A stretch of 64,000 nt of DNA. It comes from CAWBRT01 sp963832365. Its GTDB lineage: Bacteria; Acidobacteriota; Terriglobia; Terriglobales; Acidobacteriaceae. Below, piece by piece: positions 8,249 to 18,533 of the stretch. The DNA lies in the NCBI GenBank assembly GCA_963832365.1, contig CAWHUL010000016.1:124001-188000 (forward strand), read 5' to 3'. The translations under genes and the position numbers were made by a program. The notes under the pieces were generated by a model. The model was not told where the DNA came from and ran no database searches. It saw only the letters and a program-made list of their open reading frames with translations. Within the stretch, counting starts at the first letter, position 1, and every line of letters starts with the position of its first letter.

Positions 8249-10660
8249 TCAGTTGACGGTGAGCGTGAACGTAGTGTTTCGCAGGATCGCTCCGCTGCTG
8301 GCTGTCACGGTGACGGTGTAGTTGCCCGCAGGCGTGCCTTGGTCGAGTGCGTTCGCTTGGCTTTTGCTCCCGCTGTTGGCGCCGCCTCCTCCGCAACCCA
8401 CACCTGCGATAAAGAACGCGGCCAAGAGCAATGCAAGCGCCACATAGCAGTTTCGTCGTCTTCCGTGGATGCCAGCAAAGACCAGCACGCCGCCCAGCAT
8501 CAGGACTGTGCTTGCCCGCCACGAACCCGGCCTATGAGGTTGACCGTGGTGGAGCGACGCCGTTTGCGGCGCAGTCGTCCTGATGGTCAGGGTAGCTCCA
8601 GAGGCAAGCGTCGGCAGCTCCGGAGTGAAGGAGTAGCTGGTTTGAGGGGGAAGCCCGGAGCAGGAAAGGCTCAAGCTCCCTGACGAGCCGGGGCTGGAAA
8701 AAGCAATCGGCACGGCAACGCTTCCGCCTCTGGCGACGCTTGGCGGCGCAGTGGCTGTGAGCGTGAAATCGGTGATCTTGGCCCAATTTGTTGCCAGGGC
8801 ATTTGCGTCTACCGAACCCAACCCGGTTGCCAGATCGTATCCGGTGCCGGCATTGTAGCCGTTCATCACGCCCGGAACGTTCTTTTGCGTGGATGAACAA
8901 TCCGGCGATTTGCCTTTGCAAGGCACCGCGTTCGTCCCCAACGTGATGTCGTGGTAGATGCCCGGCGTGTTCGACAACGGATAGAAGCGAAAGTTCGGAT
9001 TCCCCTGCGTGGCGCCGGTATATTGGTTGACGATCGCCATCAGGCCGGCAAAGGCCGGTGTCGACGCGGAAGTACCGTACATTAGATAGACGGAACCGGG
9101 GCACTTCCGATTGAGGCACACGACGTAGGGATCGTTCCCCGCGGCCGCCAGGGACACATCCGGCAGCAGACGATGATGACCGGAAGAACCGGGGTCGGTA
9201 GCGGGTACGCCGGTAGCGGGTACGCCAGTGCCTGTCTGCCATGCGGGCCGGCTATAGAGCGTGCTGACTCCGCCGCCGCCCGCCCACAGTCCGGAAGCGG
9301 CGCTATCGTTCCACACCACCTCCGGAATGTATCTATTGGCAGAAGCGTGATGCGTGTCTGAAGTATTGTTCCAATAGCTAGTGTCGCCGTTTTCGTTAAA
9401 CTGCGTTCCGCCGACCGCGACGTTGTAGGGCGTGGAGGCGAGTCCGTTCACGGCCAAGCCACGGGTGTTTGCATAGGAACTGCTTGGGTCATCGCAACCG
9501 GCGGAGCCGTTGTCCATGGCAGCAACGAAAACCGAGATTCCCTGTGCCGCCGCCTGCTGCCAAAGCAGGTTGTAAAACTGGCTCCCTTGCTGATCATCCT
9601 GTTCGCAGCTTCCGTAGCTCATACTCACAACCGGGGCCAGGTTGTTGTCCACGATATAGGCAGCCGAAAGATCGACGGTTTTGGAGACCACCAGCAGGAT
9701 CGTCGCACCTTTTGCCACCGCGCCGGACCACTGCACGTCGAGCTCGGACTCCTCCGCATCGCCGGAGACGATTCCCGGGTCCGTGCCGTTGACGATTATC
9801 TGTGGTGGCTTTAGCGGGAGTCCGAAATACTTTTGAAAATCGCTGACATCGGCGGTATTGATGTTGCTTTGAGCGGCGATGGCGATTTTCTGGCCGGTGC
9901 CGTCCATGCTTGGGTTCGAGTTCCACAGCGGCAGCACGTTATAGATCGTCGCAAAATCGTAAGGCCCCAGCGCGTGACCTCCGCCGCTGAGGTTGAATTC
10001 CGGGGTGGCCGTCGCGTTTGTTTTGGCAACCGAAGTCCGGGCGACCACACGATGCATTGCACGCCGTGGAAAATTGTGCAGAGAGGCAATACCTTTCACT
10101 ACCGGCGCCAGTGCGGCCGGAATATACGGATTGGTAGCGTTGGCCCAGTACGGCTTTCCCTCCACAACGTAACTGTTGATCTGCGTGTGGAACGCCTCTG
10201 CTACCTGCGCCGCAGTGCCGCTGAATTCTACAAAGCGCCGTCCTCGGGCCACCGCGTTCACGCGAAAACCGTGCTCCCGCAGCCAGGCGGTGATGGTCTC
10301 AACGTCCTGCGGGGCTGGACCAAACTGCTCGCCGAATTCCCGTGGGGTGAGCCAACGGCGATAGCTGGAAGAACCAGGGTCTTGCTGCGCAGTCAGAAGC
10401 GCCTCGAGGGACTCTCGCTGCGCCGGGCTTCCGCCGAGAAGCAGCATCATCCGCTCCATCGCCAAATCGCCGACGGCGGCGGCGACGGGCGTTACGGAAT
10501 GGACACGCCGATGAACATGTCCTTTCAGTTCAATGAGCTGGCGCTCGTCGACCGCGCGGGTAATACGCGCATCCGGCGCGGACTGGGCCGCAACGGCAGG
10601 AACCAGCCCGATCGGCGCCAGTAATAACAGAACGCGCAGAAACCGCGAACATGAGCTCAT
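8249..10660 (-). CDS. Secreted S53 (sedolisin/kumamolisin) serine-carboxyl protease with prodomain and Ig-like tail
   Basis: The protein starts at MSSCSRFLRVLLLL, a Sec signal peptide; an upstream in-frame ATG at 10741 would put 27 unrelated residues before it. Residues about 30-190 form the pro-kumamolisin activation domain (RRWLTPREFGEQFGP, FVEFSGTAAQV). The catalytic domain carries the Glu and Asp of the S53 triad in ESELDVQW near residue 305 and the nucleophilic Ser in GTSASTP near residue 531. A DLATGLGSVD calcium-site segment follows. The tail has an Ig-like or PKD-like beta domain, a short hydrophobic segment ending in a Cys and Gly-rich stretch, and a last beta domain. These are acid-active extracellular endopeptidases, common in multiple copies in soil acidobacteria. 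Confidence 0.92.
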   Translation of the reverse strand: MSSCSRFLRVLLLLAPIGLVPAVAAQSAPDARITRAVDERQLIELKGHVHRRVHSVTPVAAAVGDLAMERMMLLLGGSPAQRESLEALLTAQQDPGSSSYRRWLTPREFGEQFGPAPQDVETITAWLREHGFRVNAVARGRRFVEFSGTAAQVAEAFHTQINSYVVEGKPYWANATNPYIPAALAPVVKGIASLHNFPRRAMHRVVARTSVAKTNATATPEFNLSGGGHALGPYDFATIYNVLPLWNSNPSMDGTGQKIAIAAQSNINTADVSDFQKYFGLPLKPPQIIVNGTDPGIVSGDAEESELDVQWSGAVAKGATILLVVSKTVDLSAAYIVDNNLAPVVSMSYGSCEQDDQQGSQFYNLLWQQAAAQGISVFVAAMDNGSAGCDDPSSSYANTRGLAVNGLASTPYNVAVGGTQFNENGDTSYWNNTSDTHHASANRYIPEVVWNDSAASGLWAGGGGVSTLYSRPAWQTGTGVPATGVPATDPGSSGHHRLLPDVSLAAAGNDPYVVCLNRKCPGSVYLMYGTSASTPAFAGLMAIVNQYTGATQGNPNFRFYPLSNTPGIYHDITLGTNAVPCKGKSPDCSSTQKNVPGVMNGYNAGTGYDLATGLGSVDANALATNWAKITDFTLTATAPPSVARGGSVAVPIAFSSPGSSGSLSLSCSGLPPQTSYSFTPELPTLASGATLTIRTTAPQTASLHHGQPHRPGSWRASTVLMLGGVLVFAGIHGRRRNCYVALALLLAAFFIAGVGCGGGGANSGSKSQANALDQGTPAGNYTVTVTASSGAILRNTTFTLTVN

Positions 10661-10933
10661 CGTAGAATCCAGAGTTCCGCAATCTTGGCAAGCGTCTACT
10701 CTGAAGTCAAACGAATTCCTCGAGCATGGGAGAGATTGCAATCCAGGGGTAAGTCGAACACCCGACCAGTAGTTCAGGAGAGGCGAGCGCCCGACTTTGA
10801 ACTAGGGTTTTCCACCTGTTAGGGCGCTGCAGCTAGACAGTTCAAGCGAACACGCAGAGATGCCGATAGCACATATACAGCGCCAAGCGGGGCGGGCTCA
10901 CGTTTGCGCCGGGACGCCAGAAAGAGGGTTCCA

Positions 10934-11791
10934 GTGAAGGCAAAACTTCAGGAGAATTTCGCGAGGGTTCCTTGGAGTTTGGCACGCCTGCCTCCGTTCC
11001 CTCTGGTTGCCACAAGGGTGCTTCATCTTGTCGCCAAAAAAGATTCTTCCCTGCACCAGTTGAGCGCCTTAATTTCGACCGACCAGGCGTTTTCGAGCGA
11101 GATCCTCACCATTGTCAATTCGCCTATTTTCCCTATTCACACGACAGTGACGAGCATCCAGCAAGGCATCGCCGCGCTCGGACTGGAGCGAGTCAAGGGT
11201 CTGGCGGTTACCGTTGGAGTTCGAGCGTATCTTGGCGGCGCGCTAAAGAATCCATCGCTGCAGGCAATTTGGCGCCACAGCCTTGCGTGCGCCTTGCTGG
11301 CCGAAGAATACGCAGGGTCAAAGCTGATGGACAAAGGGACAGCCTACACGGCTGGAATCATGCACGACATTGGCAGGGCGGCGCTGGCGGTCATCCAACC
11401 CGGACGATACGCAGATTTCTTGCAGAGCATTCAGGAAGAGCCCTGGGAAGTGCTGCGGCGCGAGCGCGAGTTGTTCGAACTGGACCATTGCGAGGCGGGC
11501 CGGCGCTTGGCAGTTGATTGGAAGCTGCCAAACCCGTTTCTCAATATCATTTCGCGCCATCATGCCGCCCAGGAGGCCGGCGGTACGTTGGACCTGCTAG
11601 CCATAATTCGCCTGGCTTGCAGCATGGCGGACACGATTGGATTTTCCGCGGCTCCCTCGCTCAAGTGTTGCAGCTACAAGAAACTGACAAATGAGGTTCC
11701 AGCGCGGGTGCGCGACCTGCTTCCGATCGAGCCCGAGGAGCTAGCTTTCAGGATTGCCGCCAAGATCAACTCGATTGAATCGGTGTATTGA
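10934..11791 (+). CDS. HDOD domain protein (putative signalling protein)
   Basis: The protein of about 285 residues has the HDOD fold (PF08668), an HD-related domain without a complete metal-binding set: LPPFPLVATRVL, a STDQAFSSEILTIVNSP helix pair, GIAALGLERVKGL, and GIMHDIGRAAL with one HD pair. HDOD proteins act in cytoplasmic signalling, often with c-di-GMP or two-component systems, and are usually not enzymes. I chose GTG at 10934 because an AGAAAGAGGG ribosome site is five bases upstream; a TTG at 10904 is possible. It is followed by a membrane protein gene 82 bp downstream on the same strand. Confidence 0.85.
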   Translation: MKAKLQENFARVPWSLARLPPFPLVATRVLHLVAKKDSSLHQLSALISTDQAFSSEILTIVNSPIFPIHTTVTSIQQGIAALGLERVKGLAVTVGVRAYLGGALKNPSLQAIWRHSLACALLAEEYAGSKLMDKGTAYTAGIMHDIGRAALAVIQPGRYADFLQSIQEEPWEVLRRERELFELDHCEAGRRLAVDWKLPNPFLNIISRHHAAQEAGGTLDLLAIIRLACSMADTIGFSAAPSLKCCSYKKLTNEVPARVRDLLPIEPEELAFRIAAKINSIESVY

Positions 11792-11873
11792 CCGGGCAAA
11801 AGAGATTTTCCCATCGACGTATTTCGACGTTTCGTTCGGGGCCGCACTGGATTACGCTGGTGGCAGTGGCGCG

Positions 11874-12434
11874 ATGCCCATACTCGAGAACCCCATATTC
11901 GACAACCTGGAGCCGTGGCGTCCCTTTACGCGGATAGCACTCATCGGCTGGCTGGTGTTTTACGGCGTATTCCTGGCATACGCTGCCGCCAACCACAGCG
12001 GATTTCTGTTCATCGATAACGCGAACCTGGTGGTACACGAGGGCGGGCATCTGCTGTTCGGCTGGTTCGGTCAGACGCTGGGGCTCTGGGGCGGGACACT
12101 GTTGCAGTGGCTGGCGCCAGCTCTGCTGGCGGCATACTTCTTTGTGCAAAGGCAGATCGCCGGTTTCTGCTTCTGCCTCTTCATGCTATTTGAGAACTTC
12201 CTTTACACCGCGACATACATGGCTGACGCGAGGGCGCAGGTCCTGGACCTTGTGAGTGTAGGCGGGGGCGAAGCTACGCACGACTGGTTCAACATATTCT
12301 CCACCTTGGGCGTGCTGCAACGGGACACACAGATCGCGGCCACGGTGCGGGCGTTGGGATGGATCGGCATGCTGGCCACGGTGGCATGGTTCGCATGGCG
12401 TGGCCGGACACTCGACGAGCCACGGGCCGATTAA
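11874..12434 (+). CDS. Integral membrane protein with HEGGH motif (putative membrane metallopeptidase-like)
   Basis: The 186-residue protein has about four membrane segments (20-40, 57-82, 88-108, 158-176). The first lumenal region ends in VVHEGGHLLFG, an HExxH-type sequence (His55, Glu56, His59) at the start of a membrane helix. That arrangement resembles intramembrane zinc proteases of the M50 class, where HExxH lies in a transmembrane helix. A partner Asp/Asn ligand typical of M50 (NxxPxxxLDG) is not obvious; a HDWFN segment at about 142 could supply another ligand. I infer a metal-dependent membrane protein but not its substrate. ATG at 11874 was chosen because upstream residues overlap the end of the HDOD gene. 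Confidence 0.65.
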   Translation: MPILENPIFDNLEPWRPFTRIALIGWLVFYGVFLAYAAANHSGFLFIDNANLVVHEGGHLLFGWFGQTLGLWGGTLLQWLAPALLAAYFFVQRQIAGFCFCLFMLFENFLYTATYMADARAQVLDLVSVGGGEATHDWFNIFSTLGVLQRDTQIAATVRALGWIGMLATVAWFAWRGRTLDEPRAD

Positions 12435-12466
12435 CAGGCTGCGCGGGCGTCCGCCTGGAATGCGTA

Positions 12467-13471
12467 TTACGGCTTGGGCGCGTAGTATCCCTTGCGGACC
12501 TGTATGTGGAAGTCGCCGTCTTTGACTCGAACATGGAGCTTGCGGTAAGTGCCATCCGCCTTTCGTATCGGCGTATAGCCGATGTAATACTGGTTGCGCA
12601 GCTCTTCTGAAATCTGCTTGATGGCTTTTTCCACCTGGCCAGGTTTTTGATCGATGTCAATCACCCTGCCGCCTGTTTCCTTGCAGACTTTTCCGATATC
12701 CTCGCTGCGCGCCCCGTAGTCGTTGTCATATGCGAGCAGCACATAAACCGACGTGTTGGCCCTTTGCGCGGCCTCGATCGTAGCGGCCAGTTTGGTTTGG
12801 CTGCCTTGGTCGATTCCGTCGGTTATGACGACGATTGCTTTCCGCCCGACCTCGTGTTGCAGTTCTTCGGTTGCGGCCAAGTAGATTGCGTCGTAGAGCA
12901 ACGTACCCCGCGAGCCTTTCCTCGTATCCGGGAATCCCTCTTTGCCCGGAAGTATCCAGTCGCCGGCATCGCTGCTGGTTTCGAGCAATGCCAGCTTCAG
13001 AGGATCAGGGCTGGGGCCGGTGAGATCCTGCAGCAGATCCACCCCCACATCGAAACTCATCAGGAACGCCAAGTCCTTATCGCGCAGCACATTATTGAGA
13101 AATTGACTTCCAATTTGGCGCACGAAGGGCAGAATGCGGCGAGTGCTGCCGCTGGTATCAATAAGCAGTCCGAGGGTTAACGGCTGACTGGCATCTGCCT
13201 TGAAATACTTGATGGTCTGCGGCTTGCCATCCTCGAGGACCTCAAACCGCTCCTGGGAAAGGTCATGCACTGGAACGCCGTGCAAATCCTTTACCCCGAA
13301 GAACAGGTTCACGAGGTTGACGTCGACCGAAAAATTAGCAGCACTGTCCAGCTGCTGCTCCGAGGCAGGCTTCCGTCTTTCGCCCGCCGCTTCCTGCGGC
13401 GTCTGAGCAGAAGCCGAAATCGAGACCAGAAGAAGCAGGAAGGAGAGAAACCACTTGCGAGTGATGTGCAT
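12467..13471 (-). CDS. VWFA-related protein of acidobacterial type (TIGR03436-like), secreted
   Basis: The protein of 334 residues has a signal peptide (hydrophobic 6-20, cleavage at ASAQ). It then shows VDVNLVNLFFGVKD, VPVHDLSQERFEVLEDG and a von Willebrand A domain with the metal-ion site DTSGST near residue 113 and VVITDGIDQGSQ. The C terminus has the family's YYIGYTP and VQVRKGYYAP ending. This architecture is expanded in Acidobacteria; the proteins are exported and presumably mediate protein-protein contacts, but no function is established. It stands alone on the minus strand, convergent with the membrane protein before it. Confidence 0.9.
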   Translation of the reverse strand: MHITRKWFLSFLLLLVSISASAQTPQEAAGERRKPASEQQLDSAANFSVDVNLVNLFFGVKDLHGVPVHDLSQERFEVLEDGKPQTIKYFKADASQPLTLGLLIDTSGSTRRILPFVRQIGSQFLNNVLRDKDLAFLMSFDVGVDLLQDLTGPSPDPLKLALLETSSDAGDWILPGKEGFPDTRKGSRGTLLYDAIYLAATEELQHEVGRKAIVVITDGIDQGSQTKLAATIEAAQRANTSVYVLLAYDNDYGARSEDIGKVCKETGGRVIDIDQKPGQVEKAIKQISEELRNQYYIGYTPIRKADGTYRKLHVRVKDGDFHIQVRKGYYAPKP

Positions 13472-13634
13472 GGGTGAGCACCTTCCACAACGTCGACTCT
13501 GGGGTTAGTTGCCGGAAGAATCACTCCGAGTTTTCCGAGCGAATAGAAATCGCCAATCGAAGAGAGGTTTATCCCGATGAAGCAGGCAGGCGCAACTGAA
13601 CTCGAAATAGTGCAATACGAATCCGCGAAACTAC

Positions 13635-14609
13635 CTAGCGGTGCCGGTCGCGTTCGTATGCCCGGAGTTCGGCGACAATTTCCTTTGCCGCAGCTCGCGC
13701 CCGGTCGGCGTCCGTCGGCTCGAACGAGATGGCACCCACGCGGGCATGGCCGCCTCCGCCGTAGCGCTCGCAAATTTTCGCCAGATTGGTAAGGTCGGTC
13801 GCCGTGGTCCATGGGTTCGAACCGACGGAGACCTTCATCCGGAAGCTGCTCTTGCTGAGCCCGACGCTGTAAACGCACTCGGGGTGCAGGTAGTAAGGTA
13901 TGAACTTGTTGTAGCCTTCCAGGTCGAATCCGGTAACGTCGAAGAACACCGTTCCCTGCTTGCTCTCGGCGTGGTCCGCCAGAATTTTGAGCGAGCCGCG
14001 GTGCCTTTCCAGCAAAGGCGGAATCAAAGGGGCGACCGAAGGATCTTCCACAATCTGCTGTAGCGGTCGAGTAGCCAGCATGGGAATGAGGCGCGGCAGG
14101 AGCTGCGGGTCCTGACTGGCTTCGATGACCATGGTCAACCGCGTAGCGGGCGAACGCATTCCCACGGCGTCCTCGGGGCTGTCATAAAGCGCCCCGTCGA
14201 TGATGTCGGCCCAGTGGACCAATTCCCGAACGGGCTCCAGGTCGAAGCCAAAGCGATTCTCAGCCACGGTGGCGATCAGCTTGGTGCAGGACCTGAAATC
14301 GGGATCATAGAATTTCGTGTTGCTCTGCTGCTGCTCAAAATGAGCCGCATCTTCCGCCGTCAGAAATGCGCTCTGGTGATGATCGAACCACCAGGTGATC
14401 TTCGGGGATGCCGAGTATTTGAAATCGACGATCGCGTTTTCGTCGCCGGTAAAATCGTTCTCATCGAAGAGAGCTCCGGCCCGGTGCACAAGGCCGACGA
14501 ATTCGAATTCGGCGTTGGCGCGAATCCGCTCGCGATAGAAGCGCGAGAAGAGGGCGGCGGAACACGCCCCGTCAAAGCACTTGTGGTGATAAAAAACTCG
14601 AATGAGCAC
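13635..14609 (-). CDS. DHH family phosphoesterase
   Basis: The protein of 324 residues begins LIRVFYHHKCFDGACSAALF, the first DHH-superfamily metal motif (His/Asp). It has AIVDFKYS and WWFDHHQSAF, the DHH signature, and ends with a DHHA1-type GGGGHARVGAISF substrate-binding motif. The superfamily includes oligoribonucleases, pAp and c-di-AMP phosphodiesterases and RecJ. The short length and single DHH-DHHA1 layout fit a small-molecule or nanoRNA phosphoesterase in the cytoplasm, but the substrate is not defined. It is not obviously in an operon. Confidence 0.88.
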   Translation of the reverse strand: MLIRVFYHHKCFDGACSAALFSRFYRERIRANAEFEFVGLVHRAGALFDENDFTGDENAIVDFKYSASPKITWWFDHHQSAFLTAEDAAHFEQQQSNTKFYDPDFRSCTKLIATVAENRFGFDLEPVRELVHWADIIDGALYDSPEDAVGMRSPATRLTMVIEASQDPQLLPRLIPMLATRPLQQIVEDPSVAPLIPPLLERHRGSLKILADHAESKQGTVFFDVTGFDLEGYNKFIPYYLHPECVYSVGLSKSSFRMKVSVGSNPWTTATDLTNLAKICERYGGGGHARVGAISFEPTDADRARAAAKEIVAELRAYERDRHR

Positions 14610-14821
14610 TCAGGGCCTTCCTCGGACCAGAAGCACTTCGCCCGCTTCCGCCGATTGTCCAAAATAAATGCAGAAGTGAAAAACAATTAGGATTGCCAGT
14701 TGCCGCCATAAAGTCAAGCGTGTTTAGCAGAAAACATTTCCCGTGCAGGGTTCAAACCCGCATTCCCATTTCGGATTCCATGACCCAAACAGCTCTACGC
14801 GCACCGTCAAGTCTTCGATGC

Positions 14822-15298
14822 TCAGGCGTGCTTTTCCGCAAATTCGCCGATGACCGGTAGTTTGAACATTACCCCCTGATAGGCCTTGATCAACAGAACA
14901 ATCCAACAAATCAGGAATGCCAGCTCCACCATCGGCCACAGGGCCAACCCCAAGTAGGGGATGACAACCACCCCGTGCAAGGCGACCCAGGCAATCGTGA
15001 ACAGGATCGACTGGAAAGCATGAAAGCGAATGAACCGATTATGGTTGTATGGTTCAACAATCAAAAAAATGACGGCTGCAAAAAAGATGTAACAGAGCAT
15101 TCCGGCCAGGTTCTGCGAAATTGGCGGAGTCGCTGTAGCCGGCTGGTTGCCGCCTGGCGCAGCCTCTGCCGGGCCGGGTCCAGAAGGGCCGGCGGCGGGT
15201 CCAGCGGCAGGGTTGTCGCGCTTCACCACCGCGCCGCAGCGTGGGCAGAAAGCCGCCGTTTCATTCAGTGGTGCACCGCAGTCCATGCAGAATGCCAT
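14822..15298 (-). CDS. Zinc-ribbon membrane protein (DUF4870-like)
   Basis: The protein of 158 residues starts MAFCMDCGAPL and continues FCPRCG, a four-Cys zinc ribbon. A Pro/Gly/Ala-rich linker (about 33-65) leads to a membrane domain with LCYIFFAAVIFLI, the EPYNHNRFIRFHAFQSI motif typical of DUF4870-like proteins, and two further hydrophobic helices. The start at 15298 is fixed by a strong GGAGGAGGT ribosome site; a longer frame to 15445 lacks support. Role unknown; the topology puts the zinc ribbon in the cytoplasm. The 211-bp gap to the DHH gene holds no recognised gene. Confidence 0.85.
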   Translation of the reverse strand: MAFCMDCGAPLNETAAFCPRCGAVVKRDNPAAGPAAGPSGPGPAEAAPGGNQPATATPPISQNLAGMLCYIFFAAVIFLIVEPYNHNRFIRFHAFQSILFTIAWVALHGVVVIPYLGLALWPMVELAFLICWIVLLIKAYQGVMFKLPVIGEFAEKHA

Positions 15299-15405
15299 GC
15301 TCACCTCCTCCGCCCGGCTGGCGGACGATGTTCCTCCACCCAACACGCGTAACGAAGCTTGCCGGGGTACTCCGGTCCCTTGGGCCTCACTGGTTGAGGA
15401 GCGAC

Positions 15406-15900
15406 TCACACATAGCGCCGAAGCTTCTTCCCGCATTCGTCGCAAATTCCATAGATCTGAAACGTGTGCCGGGTGGTGACGTAGCGATGCTTGAGGCCGA
15501 TTTCCTGCTCGACCTTCTCAATCTCGGGCGAAAAGAACTCGACCGAACTGCCGCACTCGGTGCAGACCATGTGATGGTGGTTGCGGCGGTTCAATTGATG
15601 CTCGTAACGCGCTACGCCGTCCTGAAAAGCCACGGCGCTGGCCAATCCGCAATCGGCAAACAGCTTCAAGGTGCGATACACGGTCGTAAACCCGATCCGC
15701 GGATCGCGGTTCTTGACCAGATGGTGCAACTCCTCGGTGGACAGATGGTCGCGCGTTTCCACGAATGTGCGCAGAATGGCGTCGCGCTGCGCCGTGCGCT
15801 TCAGGCCGACGCGCTTTAAGTGAGCATAAAAAATCTCTTCGGCCACGCGATGCATTTCACGCGAGACCGTTGAGTAGTCGTCAATGCGTTTCGGCAGCAT
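15406..15900 (-). CDS. fur: Fur family transcriptional regulator
   Basis: The protein of 164 residues has the winged-helix DNA-binding domain (GLKRTAQRDAILRTF, HLSTEELHHLV, GFTTVYRTLKLFADCGL) and the metal-binding dimerisation domain with the NHHHMVCTECG segment and a C-terminal CDECGKK pair. The two CxxC pairs indicate a structural zinc. Fur proteins repress iron-uptake or peroxide-response genes with Fe2+ or other metals as corepressor. Whether this is Fur, PerR or Zur cannot be told from sequence alone; the gene symbol is by family. It is followed on the same strand by the zinc-ribbon gene after 107 bp. Confidence 0.92.
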   Translation of the reverse strand: MLPKRIDDYSTVSREMHRVAEEIFYAHLKRVGLKRTAQRDAILRTFVETRDHLSTEELHHLVKNRDPRIGFTTVYRTLKLFADCGLASAVAFQDGVARYEHQLNRRNHHHMVCTECGSSVEFFSPEIEKVEQEIGLKHRYVTTRHTFQIYGICDECGKKLRRYV

Positions 15901-16051
15901 AGTCAGGTTATCGGCCGGGCACTTGGGTCAGCCGTAGAATAACATTCGCGGCTGCACACGCCCAACTAATTGCGTGAATTCATTGCGCTTGCAGGTGTCC
16001 CAGCTTGAGGGCTTGCTGGCGGGTTCCACGTGGCATAATGCCTTCAGGCCA

Positions 16052-18524
16052 ATGTTTCACTCTACTATTCCCTCGGTTCTCACTTCGTCGCCGCACCGCC
16101 GCCACTCCAGAAAGACCCTTGCCATTCGAGCCGGGGTTGGCTTTTTCCTGCTTTGTGTTGTCGCAGTCGCCGCCGCTGCCGCCTGGTTCTTTGCCGCCGC
16201 CCGTGCCGCCCTGCCGCAACTCGACGGCACGCTGCCAGTTGCCGGACTGAGCGCTTCCGTGACCGTGCTGCGCGATGCGCACGGCGTTCCGTCGATCACT
16301 GCGGGTTCCCTGCCCGACCTTTTCTTTGCCCAGGGATATGTGACGGCGCAGGACAGGCTTTGGGAGATGGACATGAGCCGACGCTATGCCGCCGGTGAAC
16401 TTGCCGAAGAAATGGGCAGCGATTACCTCAAACTCGACATCGCCCAGCGCGTCCTTGGGCTGCGCCAGGTGGCGGAGATAGCCGTTTCACGGCTCTCCGC
16501 CCGTGACCGCCAGTACATGGAAGCCTACGCACGCGGAGTGAACGCCTATATTTCGGAGCACCGGCGCTCACTTCCGCTCGAGTTTCGCGTGCTGCGCTAC
16601 TCCCCGCGTGAGTGGACTCCGGTCGACAGCTTTCTGGTGGGCGCCATGATGGCGGAGATGCTGAACCACTACGGCTATCGTGACAAACTAGTGCGCGAGA
16701 AGCTAGGCGCCAAGCTGGGCCCCGAGTTGACAGCGGACTTGTTCCCCACGACTTCCGGGCGCGACATACTGCCAAACGGGGAGCGTCCGATCACGCCCGG
16801 CGCAGAAGCCAAAGGCACGAAAGACGGGCTTGACCCCGACGCACATCGCCCTCATCGCCGACGCCATCTCCATGCTGCTCTTGACCGTCATCGAGGAGGG
16901 CGTATCCCGGCGCGGGCCGGGGACTCTCCTCGGCTTGTGCCCGGATCGAACAACTGGGTCGTCTCCGGCGCGCATACAGCGAGTGGGAAGCCGTTGCTCG
17001 CAAATGACATGCACCTGCCGCACCGCATCCCGAACACCTGGTATGAAATCCATCTGACCAGCGGCGATTACGATGTGGCCGGGGTCTCTTTGCCGGGATT
17101 GCCGGCCGTGATTGTCGGACACAATCAGCGGATTGCCTGGGGCTTCACCAATCTCGGACCGGATGTCGAGGACCTCTACGTTGAGAATTTCAACGGCCAG
17201 GGAGAGTATCTGACACCCGCGAGGCTGGCAGAAGCCTGCGCTGCGCCATGAAACCATTCGGGTGAAGGGTGGGCACGACCAGGCGCTCGACGTGCTGGTG
17301 ACCCGTCATGGTCCGGTAATTACACCCGCACTGCGGGACGAGTCGCGTCAGCTTGCCCTGCGCTGGACAATCTATGACCCCGCCGGATTTTCCTATCCCT
17401 TTTTCGATCTCAACATGGCCCGGAATTGGGAGGAGTTCCGCCATGCACTGTCGCAGATGGGATCGCCCGGACAGAACGTCGTCTATGCCGATGTGGACGG
17501 ACACATTGGCTATCAAGCAACCGGACTTGTCCCCATCAGGGCCGCCGGGGACGGCCTGACGCCAGCGAACGGAAGCGACGAGAGCCATGACTGGAAGGGG
17601 TATATCCCTTTCGACGAGCTGCCGCGGTCTTACGATCCGCCTTCCGGCATACTGGCCACTGCCAACCAGCGCGTCACCCCGAATGACTATCCCTACACGA
17701 TCGCCACCGATTGGGGTAGTCCCTACCGCGCTGAACGCATTCACCGGGTGCTGCGGGCGGAGAAGAAGTTCACTGCCGCCGACATGCTGGCCCTGCAGAA
17801 CGATGTCGAGTCGGATGTCGACCGCTTTTTTGCCGAGCGCTTTGCTTACGCCGTTGACTCATGGCCGAAAGCGTCGCCACGCGCTCGCGAGGCAGCCGAA
17901 CTGCTGCGCAAGTGGGACGGCCAGATGAAGGCCGACTCCGCCGCAGCGGCGATCGAACGTCACGCGCGCCATAGCCTCTATCAGACTCTGCTTGAGTCGA
18001 AGCTTGGGGCCGAGGCCGGGGAATATGCATGGTTCAATTCCGGCGTATGGCTGGAGACGGTGGTCCTGCATCAACTTCCGCGTTGGCTGCCGGCGCAGTT
18101 TGGCAGCTACGAAGAGCTGCTGTGCTCAGCTATTGAAAAGACTGTGGACCGCGCACCCAGGGAGCTTGCCGCGTGGCGTTACGGCGCTGACTTTCCGGTT
18201 GAGATCGAGCATCCCCTGTATGGCAAAGTTCCATGGCTGAAGCGCTGGGCAAGCACCGGACGCCAACCACAGTCAGGCTCCGGCGATACGGTGAAGCAGG
18301 TTGGACGCGGCTTTGGACCGTCCCAGCGTTTGACCGTGGACTTGGCAAACCTCGACGCGACGACTCTGAACATAGTGAATGGCCAGAGCGGAAACCTGTT
18401 CAGTCCCTACTTCAACGACCAATGGGAAGCATGGTACACGGGCGCGACGTTTGCGCTGCCATACACGATGGAAGCTGTGCGGCACTCGGCCGCACACCGG
18501 CTGATGCTGGAGCCACAACGGTAG
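16052..18524 (+). pseudogene. Penicillin acylase (S45 N-terminal nucleophile hydrolase), frameshifted
   Basis: The gene should encode about 820 residues: N-terminal membrane anchor or signal (LAIRAGVGFFLLCVV), alpha chain (DAHGVPSITAGS, FAQGYVTAQDRLWEMD), and beta chain starting at the autocatalytic Ser of VPGSNNWVVSGAHT. The family hydrolyses side-chain amides such as penicillins or acyl-homoserine lactones in the periplasm. The open frame is broken. A stretch at about 16820-16905 reads like the family (ALIADAISMLLLTVIEEG) only in a different frame, and near 17218 the frame shifts again so that the gene continues from GWQKPALRHETIRVKGG to the end. At least three indels are needed. They may be sequencing errors or real decay. 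An ATG at 15974 is an alternative start. Confidence 0.85.
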
Positions 18525-18533
18525 CGTGGCGCG

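Noticed and set aside
14745..14761. A GGTTCAAACCC sequence like a tRNA T-loop
   Set aside because: No matching acceptor, D or anticodon arms around it; the T-stem would also have a mismatch.
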